NCBI GenBank assembly: GCA_012931725.1 | Contig: CM022946.1 | Coordinates: forward strand, 2,645,200-2,709,199 | Length of the DNA: 64,000 nucleotides | Source of the DNA: Litsea cubeba | Lineage: Eukaryota; Streptophyta; Magnoliopsida; Laurales; Lauraceae | Reading direction: 5' to 3' | In this document: positions 1 to 44,878 of the stretch, in pieces | Layout of the letters: every line of letters begins with the position of its first letter | Numbering within the stretch: the first letter of the stretch is position 1 | Made by a program: the position numbers and the translations under genes | The notes under the pieces: generated by a model | Told to the model about the DNA's origin: nothing | The model's input: only the letters and a program-made list of their open reading frames with translations | Databases searched by the model: none

Positions 1-64
1 AGGTAACATGAAGATATCATGTGTATATAGATTTTACGAAAGGAACCAACAGAAAACAAAGTAC

Positions 65-14277
<14,213 letters not shown>

Positions 14278-14487
14278 TTCTCTTCTCCTCTTCTCCAAAA
14301 TCACAAACCAAAGCAAATCAACCAGACCTGACCTCTCTCTCTCTCTGTATATTCAGTCTCAAGAGTATAATAGACAATCACAGTCTCTATTCTAGTCTGA
14401 CTTGGGCAAGTTAGATTTCACGCTGACTCAAGATCTAGTCAGCCACAAGTGGCCGTTGATGGTCTTTCAATTGGGCCCTCCGACCAC

Positions 14488-14656
14488 GGAGTCACTGTGG
14501 CCTGTAGGGCCCATCTATTGATGATCTGAACCATCAAAAAATAACAGTGGGACCAAATTACATCCAAATAAAATCAGAGGTTGTACCACGGGAGGGATGA
14601 CATTTAATTTCAACGGTTCAGATCATCGATGGATGGGTGGGGGCCACAGTCGTGAG
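14488..14656. mobile_element. Foldback MITE upstream of ACX1 copy A
   Basis: Imperfect inverted arms: GAGTCACTGTGGCC...ATTGATGATCTGAACC on the left and GGTTCAGATCATCGAT...GGGGCCACAGTCGTGAG on the right. It lies 211-379 bp upstream of the copy A ATG, so it may sit in the promoter. Copy B lacks it at the equivalent place. Confidence 0.6.
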
Positions 14657-14887
14657 TTTAAAAGAAATCGCAAGACTCATGAGTCATGACTGGCTGGCTG
14701 GGTCTTGTCTTTGACAAAGTCACGAAGGGTGTCCAAGTGAAGTGAAGTACAGTTACTTCCAAGTCACCTCGTTTTCAAATTCCTTATTTTGGGAAAGCAG
14801 CCAAGTGCCCAAGTGGATGGGAAAATTGTAAATAGAAGTCATGTCTAAGGGCTAAATTGTTAGTCATTTTATGCTGGAAAAGTGTGC

Positions 14888-15006
14888 ATGAACATAACAG
14901 AACCGAACCAGAGTTGTTGGCAGCCTGAGTCTGGGTCTGGGGAACATAACAGAACCAAACCAGAGTTGTTGGCAGTCTGAGTCTGGGTCTGGGTCTGGGT
15001 CTGGGT
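14888..15006. repeat. Tandem duplication with GGGTCT repeats
   Basis: A ~53-bp unit (GAACATAACAGAACC, AAACCAGAGTTGTTGGCAG, TGAGTCTGGGTCTGG) occurs twice and is followed by extra GGGTCT hexamers. It immediately precedes the MULE's left end. Confidence 0.8.
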
Positions 15007-15059
15007 CATGCGGTTTTTTGTTTTTTTTGACAAAAGGTTGCGGTTTGAAATTGTATTAT

Positions 15060-15622
15060 CAAAAAGTATAAAATTTTAAAATCAACTTACTTGACTTCAT
15101 ATTAGTTGATGGTAAGTGAAGGAATTTTTTTTTTGTGGATTTTACAAAAAAAAAAAAAAAAAACAGAGATTAGATAATAAGTGGCCTCAAAAGATTATTT
15201 TAACCCTCATTACACCAGATCAGTCAAATTGCATGAAATAGTAATTTTTTTTTTTTTGCACTTTCAAATAGCGTCCCTAGTGACCTTAGTTTTATAATGT
15301 TAAGGGTCACTAGGGACCCCGCGGTGTATGCGAAAAATAGAACAAAAAAAGATTTTTTGTCTCTCTTTCGTTGTCAACAGGACAAGTCTTCTTCGCCTAG
15401 CCGTCTGCAGTCAGCACCGATGCTGTGGTCCCCTCCCTCATCAACATCCTCTTACTCGCCCTCCTAACAACTGTGGTCCCCTCCCACATCCTCTTTGTCA
15501 AATGTATGTGCTTTTGGATGCTTTTCTTTTGCATTTTCTGAGTCGTCTGCGACGTTATTGTCGTCTAGGTCATGTGTATATTGCGTCTCCATGCCTTTTA
15601 CTTTGGTTAATGTTTCATCGTG
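15060..15622 (+). repeat. Left long terminal inverted repeat of the MULE
   Basis: ~560 bp, complementary with mismatches to 22752-23309. It includes a stem-loop: GTCCCTAGTGACCTTA (15273) and TAAGGGTCACTAGGGAC (15301). Confidence 0.72.
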
Positions 15623-16672
15623 TCCTTTGTTTGAGATCTTAATGGCCAACATATGTGTTATACACTGTATGATGGTTCGTTGATTCAAGTATGAGGGTTT
15701 GATGTATTATACATTTGTTTGTAAAAGATCGTCTGTTTAGTTCATTCTAGAATAATGGTTTGACGTGTTCTTTTTGGGTTTCTCAAACATGTATGTAGTC
15801 TTCTAAGGTTCACTGTTTTGCTGAATCAAATTGAGGAACGCATTGCCTTTTAAGTGTTTGATGAAATTCTTGTTAGAAGAAATTGAGGTTTAGTTATATT
15901 TTGAAGATTTTACTTAGTTGCCACTAATCCCATATTTGAGTTTTTCAAACATGTAGTCCTATATTAAGGTTTTGGCTCTTCATTCACCCATTTCTCCCAC
16001 AGTAATCCTCCACCCATTTCCACCTCAGCTCAGCTAGAAATAGATAATAGAAATAGAAAAGGACGTTACATGTGCCCAGCATGCAAAGAGCCCTATAGTA
16101 AGTAACTTCAACTTTCCTAAAAGAGATGCTAAAATGGGCATCATAAGCAGCTGCATGGAAAATTCAATTTCATTTAGTACTTGAAGAAGATGCACACACG
16201 ATGACTTTATCACCTTTTATTGGACCCCTGCACCAAGGATGGCTTGGCAAATAACACTATTATCTATGTTTTCATTTTTCAACCTCCATTGTCCTTGTTG
16301 AGAGCTGTCATTTTTTTCTAATGTACTTCTGGCCTAGTGGAGCTCATGATGGGTATCGGATGATGATGGCCTGGATCTTGCACATGTTCCACAGATCCTT
16401 TATAATTGCCTTAAAATGAGTTCCCTTACTTTGTCTTGTTTATTAGTTAAGTTCTGGAATCTTTATGATTAGGAGGAAAACTTAAAACATAGAAGGGTTT
16501 TTGTAATCAATCAATCAGCTTCGAGAAACAACACAGGCATGAAGATTGATAGTCCCTTATCTTATTTTTCTTTCATACTTTCAGCTCTCTCTCTATCTAT
16601 CTTATAACAAATTAAATTGTTTCTTTATATGTTAAGAATGATGGTTCCAATGTGTGTTTATGTATTTTGATA

Positions 16673-16710
16673 CTAGAAATTTCCCGTGCCTGAAGGCACG
16701 ACACACCACC
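16673..16710 (-). mobile_element. Candidate Helitron 3' terminus nested in the MULE
   Basis: The minus strand shows a GC-rich hairpin CGTGCCTTCAGGCACG, a short spacer and CTAG followed by T. This is the layout of plant Helitron 3' ends (hairpin, then CTRR). The element would extend rightward on plus; its 5' end could not be located. Confidence 0.4.
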
Positions 16711-18106
16711 GGACCTGGATATGCCTCAGACCGACCGAACCTAGGTTCCATGCGTCTCGAAAGCAAGTCCAACCATAAAATGGATTCCATAAAAAAAATC
16801 CAATTGATTGCCAAATGATATAATTCCATTCATTCATGAAATCTTCCACCCAATTTGCTCATCTCATCTTCTTATCTTGGTCCCATCTCATCATCAATGA
16901 AGTAGTGTTTTTTTTTTTTTAAATGAAGAAGGGATGGCAATACCTGTAAATAACTCAAACTTGCTGACCCTTTTCGCTTTTGATGAGAATGGTAAAAACT
17001 TATAAATTTATCCAACTTTTAGCCCATTTTCTTTTAAATGAAAAATGGATGGCAATACTTGTAAATAACTCTATCTTGCTGCCCCCTTTTGCATTCCCCT
17101 CTTAAATACAAGGGTTCAAAATATCCTTTGGATTTATGTACATAGATCCAAGGGTCTAAAATGTCCCAGGATTTAAAACCTGAGCTGCCATATTATGTAG
17201 ATATTCATCTAGTGTGATATTAAAAAATCCGTTACAAACATATCAAGACTTTGATATAAAATGGTTTTTTTTCTCTTATTCATATTATTATAGAAGATTT
17301 TAATTCAATGAATAATAGCTATCGTTACAAGCAGATGAAGACCATTAAAGCCACATGCCTTTGTTTGGTGGAGAATATTAAAGTTCATATGATACTCTGA
17401 TTGAGGCAGAGCAATGGAAAGGTGAAGTTTGTACTTTGCCATAAAACATGGTTTTCTACTTTTGATAAACCCTCTTCATGTGACCATTTCTGCATGTGAC
17501 CATTTCTGCATGCATCTCATCGTCTTCTTCCCCCACAGCATCCCATCATAAAAAAATAGACAGATAGAGAATTGAAATCAAAGTGTTTGTGTTTTCCTTT
17601 TCCTTTCCAATATAAATGCTTTTGTCATTATAAGAAGAAGAAATATTGTATTTTTATCACGGCCAAGATAGAGAATGTGTGCAAACATCTTTGATATATG
17701 ATTTTTTATGTTTTTATTTTTCACTAACATTGATGTGAGAATAATATGGACCAAAAGAAATGTTAGCATACATTGAAATTTTGGGTTTTAGAGAAACTCG
17801 TAGATAACATAGAGAAAATAATTTGAAATAAGTTATGTGATTAGAAAGAACATAGATAATCATATATGATAAAAATGTTTTTCCTTTTATTACCACTTGG
17901 TTTTGTTGTAAAATTAATAAGATTAATCGAATCAATGTTATCAGAAATAATTGTACCACTGCCAATAAATAGCCCTACTTACTAGTCAACTTCCAAATGG
18001 ACTTGTGGTATTGAACAAATGTTCCTCTTGCAAATTGGATATGTTCATTGAAGCATGTTTGTTATTACTGGTTTAACCTACTAATATTAAATGTTTTAAT
18101 GTTGCA

Positions 18107-19181
18107 GTATTACTTCGGATGTTGATGTCCTAACAATATTACATTATGATGGTGATTTTCAATCTAATCTTAAACGTCCTCAATATATTGGCGGAAGACA
18201 GAAGATGAGGCATCTCCGGAAAACCATAACATATAGTGAACTTGTGAATGTTGCACTTGAAGCATCAAACTGGAAAGCAAGTGTGGAAGACTTATATATA
18301 AATCACCTTCTTCACAATGGAAGTTTTTTTTCATTGATAGACATTGATGATGACAATGATGTAAAGGGAATGCTCAGAGCTTCGGGAACCGATCCAAGAA
18401 ACAATATATTGTTGTTTGTTGCAAGAAGGGAAGGATACACTTATGCTACCAAAGAAACCCCAAAAAAACCCCCACAAACCAGGTTCGTACGTAGTGACAT
18501 TTATTTTTAATCCACAAGTGTGTTTATATAAATCCAAAGTTAATTGATCAATGTGTTTATTATGCAGGAACCATAAGAGGCAAACAAATCAACATCAACG
18601 GGAAGCCTTAATCAATGAAACTAGGTTAATCAAAGACAAAGTGTTGGTGAACAGGGCACACACGAAAGAATTCCCCACTATCGACTTGAATGAGGATTGC
18701 GATTTTAATTTTCCATTAATGCCGAATGGTACTTCGAGTGCAACATGACGTCGCGTCTTACTCCTTATGCAGAGAAGTACTTGTGTAACGAAATGGAAGA
18801 GTCTCACAAACTACACGTTCGTGTCGTACGTTTGGTAGAATTTCAGGTGCAATCAGCTGAGTACGTCGATGTCGTCAATCTCGAGTGCAGATCATGCTTG
18901 TGCCGCAGAAGGGAAGTAATGAGAATCCCATGCTCACATGCTATGGCTGCAATGAAAGTTCGGAATCTTGATCCATATGATTACTGTGAGCACTTGTACC
19001 ACACCTCCATGTATTAGATGACCTACAGCGAGGTTTTACATGCCACCCGTAATAGAAAACTATGGGAATCGTGGTTCGGGTGGAAGATCGCAACCGCGTC
19101 AGAAGGGTTGTAACCTGCTCCAACTGTAAAGAGAGGGGACACAATCGAGGGACCTGCCGTAATCCACCCGTTGTTCAGTAA
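18107..19181 (+). pseudogene. MuDR/MURA-like transposase remnant lacking the catalytic core
   Basis: Plus-strand fragments follow plant MULE transposase order. An N-terminal domain (18107-18510) has YIGGRQKMRHLRKTITYSEL and a serine/aspartate-rich middle, ending at a plausible intron. A linker is at 18569-18748. Next come LTPYAEKYL and a SWIM-type zinc finger, CLCRRREVMRIPCSHA (18895-18942), followed by DPYDYCEHLYHTSMY. Last is a CCHC knuckle, CSNCKERGHNRGTC (about 19113-19154). The ~400-residue DDE transposase core expected between linker and SWIM finger is missing, and stops lie at 18746 and 19015. It cannot encode an active transposase. Confidence 0.8.
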
Positions 19182-19545
19182 GGAACCATTTTTTTTGTTT
19201 TTTTCTCTCTTATGTCACGTGTAATTTGATGAGTTTTGTTTATGCATATGAAGAAGATAAATTGTATGACATGTAATTGACATTTTGTTTCACATGTTTT
19301 TTTTTTATGGCTTCTTTATGCATACAAACAACAATGTAATCAGAATAAATGTAATGACATGTCAATGACATTTTGGATTTTTTCAGATGTAATGATCCAT
19401 CTGACTTCTTCTTGGTTATTGTTAGCATCATAATTTCCCTCACTTTGTTGGATCAGGCTCTGCATATATTTATGTTGGAATGGACCTGATTTGCCCATCA
19501 ACATTATTTCAGATCTGCACTATGTTTTAATACGTAAATGTAGCG

Positions 19546-19822
19546 AGGAACCTTTATTTATAAGTAATATAGGTCGCTCGGGACGTTGGGAAGGAAACAG
19601 ATGATGTTCAATGAATCCCTAGTGACCAATATATATAATTAATGTAGGTCGCTAGGGATGCTAAGAATGGTCTAAAAGCTATTGCATGGGTCATTAAAGA
19701 CCCTATTCTGTAACTAATATAGGTCAATGCGGACGCTGGTAAGGATCTCGATGCTGTCGTATGGGTCTCATGGGACCCTTATCTATAACAAATATAGGTT
19801 GCTAGGGACGCTGGGAAGGTTT
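19546..19822 (+). repeat. 75-bp tandem repeat array inside the MULE
   Basis: Four units with phase points at 19571, 19646, 19721 and 19796, exactly 75 bp apart. The core is TATAGGTCGCTAGGGACGCT followed by GGGAAGG. The GGTCGCTAGGGAC core matches the stem of the terminal inverted repeats. Confidence 0.85.
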
Positions 19823-20101
19823 TCTATTTTTAAATCATGGTGGATTAACAATAAGTAATTATTTTTTACAATTATGGACTCATGCTTGCCCTGTACAGTG
19901 ATGTACATTGTTCCAAAATACAAGTTTATGAAATCATACATCAACCTCAACTTCAACAAACAGGATCCAGCCAAACAACGATTTCATTATATCATTTTCA
20001 CCCAAATATAACAAGTTGATTACATTATACAGGAACTTCAACTTACACAAAAAATTATTATTCCAAACATTATAGCATTTTCACCCAAAAGAATAAGTTG
20101 A

Positions 20102-20760
20102 TTATAACGATTTAAGGGAAACATATAATGTTAAGGGCTTGATTTCATCCGTAACAGAACTTGATACAGCTGGGAGGTTAGGGAGTTGAAGCCTATCAGC
20201 ATTCAGTAGCCAGCTTCTCTTGAAGATCTCAACCAAGATCTTCTGTCGGTAATACGGAATGTCAGCTTGGGTGAACCTTATGGGGCGACGGTGTATGCAG
20301 TGCTTTGCGTATTCAATCGCAAAGAAACCACAGTCCATCTCATTTTGTTGATATGGGATATCAGTCTTTGTCACAGAAATCCAAACCCAAGGCTCACCCA
20401 ATCCGTAATCTTCAAATCGCGGTGTCAACCACAATCTCTGTTTACAAATTGAATACGAAAAATAGTCAATAAATAATAGCATGCGAAAGGGCAATCCATG
20501 AATAATAGGAGCATCACATGTGGGTATTGTACTCACGAAACCATCACAAATGTTCTGATGATAATGGTCGCGCTTCGAGCTATTATAGAATTCCCAGCAA
20601 TTTTCGTCCGTTTTACCGACGAGAATAGCGAAATGATTGTGCGCGTGTAGGATGTAAACGAGGGTCCTACACTCTTTTACATTCCAAACTCTGGATCCAT
20701 CCGGACCAAAAGCTGCATCATCTCCGGTCTTCTGTTTCCCTAGCCACCAACTCTATAAAC
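20102..20760 (-). pseudogene. ULP1-type (C48) SUMO-protease-like domain carried by the MULE
   Basis: Minus-strand translation gives the C-terminal half of a Ulp1 cysteine protease in two pieces. About 20755-20540 holds GSRVWNVKECRTLVY and HNHFAILVGKTDENCWEFYNS, with a catalytic-type His region. About 20425-20110 holds WVWISVTKTDIPYQQNEMDCGFF with the active-site Gln/Cys block DCGFF, then AIEYAKHC. Ulp1 enzymes cleave SUMO from proteins. MULE-carried relatives are widespread in plants and their role in transposition is not known. The N-terminal part and any start are not visible, so I treat this as a fragment. Confidence 0.75.
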
Positions 20761-22751
20761 GAAAATAAAAGAGACAATTTATGTTAGAATAGATAAAGTG
20801 AAACAGTAGAAGATGTAGACAGTCGGAACTTCAATCAAGATACATTCAAAAAAGTGTACATATTGATTAGAGTTAAAAAGAGAATGAAGACCACGATAAA
20901 TCATCACATTCATTAATGAGATGAGTAACAGTTTTATAACTCGCTAAGCATTGTGGAAAAGTATTTTACATACAAAGATTTGGCCGATAATAACAAGGTG
21001 AAGTTTGTTACAATTAGGCTTCCTTAGAGATACACAAATAAAAAGGTGTGATGCAAAAACACTAAATAACATGCTTGTTGAGTGGAAGGTGTGCTTGAAA
21101 TTGCAAGTTGTAAATCGAAAACTGTCTGTATTCATGAACATGAATGAAAAATACCAAAAGGCTAAAATAACAAGGTGGTTTATAATAATAATCCAAAACC
21201 AAATAAATACAATCAACTTAGGAATTGGAGATTGGAGGATTTTCAAGAGAGGAAAATATATGCTTAGGAACTAAGCAAATTAAAGTTCCATCAACTGCAC
21301 CTATAATACTCAAAACCAAACAAATACAATAAACTTCATAGGCAGCATTTGGCTCCATCTTAAGAGAGAAAGAAAAGGTAATCTCTATTGACTTCTATGT
21401 ATCTCACTACCTGTATATTCCCAAAGATTTAAGTGTTGGTAAATCTTTTCCTTAGAGTTAAAAAGAGAATAAAGACCACGGTAACTCATCACATTCATCA
21501 ATGTACAAAGACTTGTGTATTTCAAAATATAATGATGTGACTTACACATATGCTTAGGTCAGCCAAATATGCATCTTTGCAGCTGCTCCTAATACTCGAA
21601 GTAATAATAAATAACGTTCATGTCCAGCAGCATGTCCTCCTCCAATAATGCATCCAGCAACGTGTCCTCCTCCAATAATGGAGTTAAGCATTCTAATATC
21701 AAGAATCAATCGCCCTTGAAGTATCTTTTGCATATTGATGTTTCTTGATCAAAATGATGCAGTCTTCCTCAACAAAAGTATACAATGGATTCACTTCACA
21801 AAACTAGGAACATTGGTTGTAAACCAATAGATTACTCAAAAATCAATTTATAAGCTTCATTCAAAAGATAGAGATCTACTGAAGATTCTAAATCCCATCA
21901 GAAGATTAGACGATGTATAAAAGAATTGCCCACCCAGCCGTGCTTCTTACATGTCCCTTTGTCACAAGGGACTACATGTTCTGATGTAGAGTGGTTTGAA
22001 TCCCCAGATGATCCAATCTATCAAAAATTTAGTGCACAAAAATGTTTGCAGCAAAAAATTGAATATTAAGCCATGGTTCATACCAAATGTGAATCGGTGA
22101 GGCAGAAGAAGGAAAAAAATGATGATAGAAATAGAAATGGTTTGTGAACCCATGGACATGGGCTGTGATAATCAAGCAGCCACAAACATTTCAATGGATT
22201 TTGATTTCTGTCTTCATCAAATGACTAAACACATCAAACACATTGGAAGCTTCCCCAACAAAGTGGGTGACCATTAAGAATATATACAAGTGGGTGGCCA
22301 TTAAAAATGTCATGCACAAAAGAATTTTAGTATTGCCCTAGCTATTCTTTAGTTAGACCATCCACTGAAATTTAAAAAAAAAATGCTTAAAAACAGTCAT
22401 ATAAACCATCAAACCAAAATAAAAAATAAACGTCAACCATGCCATTCAACAAAATTTTAAAATAATCAGTTTGAATGGAGATTAGAGCGATGAACTTGAA
22501 GACCCAATTCAAGAACTTGATTTATATGTACATTTTTCTTTTGCGATTTATATGTGTATTTGTCTTTTGCAAGCGATTCAGAACTGAAAACAATAGAATC
22601 CACCTCTGTAGGGTTCTCTGCCCATTGTCTTCCAGAAATGGCTAAAGCCATTTTTAGGGCATTTTTCTTGCTATCAGGTAATGCTACACAAGGAAGACAA
22701 ATAAACCCTTTTAGGGAGGCGATTATTGAGTGAAGAGTAGATGTCTGCCAC

Positions 22752-23309
22752 GAGTAAACATTAACCAAAGCAATAGGCATGGAGACGCAATATACACATG
22801 ACCTAGGCGACAATAACGTCGCAGACGATTCAGAAAATGCCAAAGGAAAGCATCCAAAAGCACATACCTTTGACAAAGACGATGTGGGAGGGGACTACAT
22901 TTGGTAGGAGGGCGAGGAAGAGGACGTTGACGGAGGGGACCACAACGTCGGTGTTGGGCGCAGACGGCTTGGCGAAGAAGACTTGTCCCGTTGACAACGA
23001 AAGAGAGATCACAAAAACTCTTTTTTGTTTTACTTTTCGTATACACCGCAGAGTCCCTAGCGACCCTTAACGTTATAAAACTAAGGTCGCTAGAGACGTT
23101 AGTTGAAAGTGTTAAAAAAAAAAAAACCATTTCTTGCAAAATAACTGATGTGGTTCAAGGTGAGTTAAAATGATCTTTTTAGCCCACTAATCATTTAAAT
23201 TTTTTTTTTTTTGATAAAAAAGAGGCTTTCTTATCTTTTGATGGGATGAGAAATTTTTGACTTTTAAAAAAAATAAAATAATATAATTTTTAAAATTTTA
23301 CACTTTTTC
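22752..23309 (-). repeat. Right long terminal inverted repeat of the MULE
   Basis: Inverted counterpart of the left repeat. The stem-loop arms are GTCCCTAGCGACCC (23053) and AAGGTCGCTAGAGAC (23083). Reading frames here on either strand are shadows of repeat sequence. Confidence 0.72.
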
Positions 23310-24816
23310 ATTAGACCCGTCTTCTTTTTTTTTTTTATTATTATCTTGAAGTAACATTTCACTTGAATTTACTTTACAAGTGAGTAATCTAAGTGGGGAT
23401 TTTTCTCTCGGTTATAGCCGGGGAGTTGTCGTGAGTTCTTGATTGGTTAATCCTTTACCAACATCTATGGACCAGACATTGCATTCTCTAACTTCTCTGT
23501 CTTACTTGAAAATAAGTTGAAATGCTCACCTCTCTGTGTGTTGGGCTCCAGAACACTCACTATAAATGAGACTTCATAGATTTTCAACCCTCCTGATTGA
23601 ACTCAATTGATCCTTATCCAAAGACCTGTATCATCATCTGAATCGGTGAATCTAACAAGCATAACTTATTTGATATACCCCACACGTTCGATCTGAGTGA
23701 TGACAACAATTGTGACATGATCAAGTCTGTCAATCAAACAAACCCATCCAAACCCATCATCCCCCCCAGCTTGCCCCTAATCTCCCTTCATCAAACTCCA
23801 AAGGTCATTGAGACTTCAGTCGTACCTTAATCATGCCAATCAGAAGACAGACCCCAAACAGACAGACCCTTCTTCTGCTCATTCTCAACCTTTAACCCTT
23901 AAAGCATGAGCCCACATTGGCTCCACATTCTTTCCCAAGTGCTGTTGTTGCAAAAGGTGGTGTGATCAATCCAACCATTCACACTCACCACATTGATTGC
24001 AGCTTAGCCTTTTTTACACTAAGCCAGGTACTCATCCTACTTTATTTAATGGCTAAAAGGTATCGAACTTTGAAGCCATTCGATTGTGAACTAGGATGAT
24101 CTCATGGGAGAGTAATTCTCGACCCATAGTCCACACTGAGGTCTTTGCATTTACCCCGAATGATCGACATGCATTGAGGTGGGTCTCACAACTAAAATAG
24201 CAGTGGTCTCTCCAAATAAGTTACTCATTAGGAAGGAAGCAGCTCAACGTATGTGAACTTGGGTTAACTAATTCTGCATATCCATATACAACAGAGCTAT
24301 TCAAAGACCCTATCATGAACCACAAGCTACAAGAACAAAATGCAGAGTCAAAATCATCCTCCTATGCTTCATTTGCCCGAGAAAAGTTATAACGGAGTTC
24401 AAAACTGAGAGCACTTAGGGATAGCATCAGTGGATGATAAATAAATAAACTTCATTTGAGATGATTTGAATATGTCTGACAGAGGCCAACAACAGTGCCC
24501 ATGAGGAAACAAGTTTCTCCATGCCAATTTTTTCACCCATACATGGTGAAGTTAAAAAGGTCATATCGCATGCCTACTTTTTAACTCCACCTTCACAACT
24601 CCTTGTGCTAAACAAACACCCAAGTCAATATTATCATTTCAATGCATCACACTTCCTTTGTGTAAAATGCCAGTTTTTCTGAAGATGTTATTATCCTTGT
24701 GAACTTGAATATACCACATGAAACAGCAACGTATATGGTACACGACAATAATAATAAGTTACTAATGTTTTCGGTTATAAACAGCAACGACCAATAACCT
24801 CTTGTACCTCCCATCT
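23310..24816. other. Intergenic region between MULE and ACX1-B 3' end
   Basis: AT-rich sequence without convincing coding potential. At about 24440-24510 a short plus-strand stretch resembles the plant LINE C-terminal end (the segment like LRWFGHVQ.RP). The ACX1-B 3' UTR presumably occupies the right part. Nothing else recognised. Confidence 0.5.
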
Positions 24817-44800
<19,984 letters not shown>

Positions 44801-44865
44801 TTCTCTTCTCCTCTTCTCTTCTTCTTGTCTTCTCTCTCTGTAATGTAATCTCAAAAGAGTTCCAA

Positions 44866-44878
44866 GAAATATATATAG
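44866..44878 (-). promoter_or_regulatory. Candidate TATA box of ACX1 copy B
   Basis: On the minus strand a CTATATATAT run lies about 70 nt upstream of the ATG at 44800. The interval between them is GA-rich (CT-rich on plus), as is common in plant 5' leaders. Position and sequence fit a core promoter; no transcript start can be seen. Confidence 0.45.

Larger units (their letters stand above)
15060..23309. mobile_element. Large ULP1-bearing Mutator-like element (degenerate)
   Basis: About 8.2 kb bounded by long imperfect terminal inverted repeats: left about 15060-15622, right about 22752-23309. Paired landmarks are AAAAAGTATAAAATTTTAAA near 15061 against its complement near 23290, the GTCCCTAGTGACC hairpin, and GCGTCTCCATGCC. 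Inside are a transposase remnant (plus), a 75-bp repeat array and a ULP1 protease remnant (minus). ULP1-like genes carried by MULEs are known from the Kaonashi family. The outer 9-bp target duplication was not found, so the edges are good to about 20 bp. The element separates the two ACX1 copies. Confidence 0.72.

Noticed and set aside
22466..23139. Open frames in the MULE right inverted repeat
   Set aside because: Similar frames appear in the left repeat (15328-15688) but are disrupted differently; they are shadows of repeat sequence.
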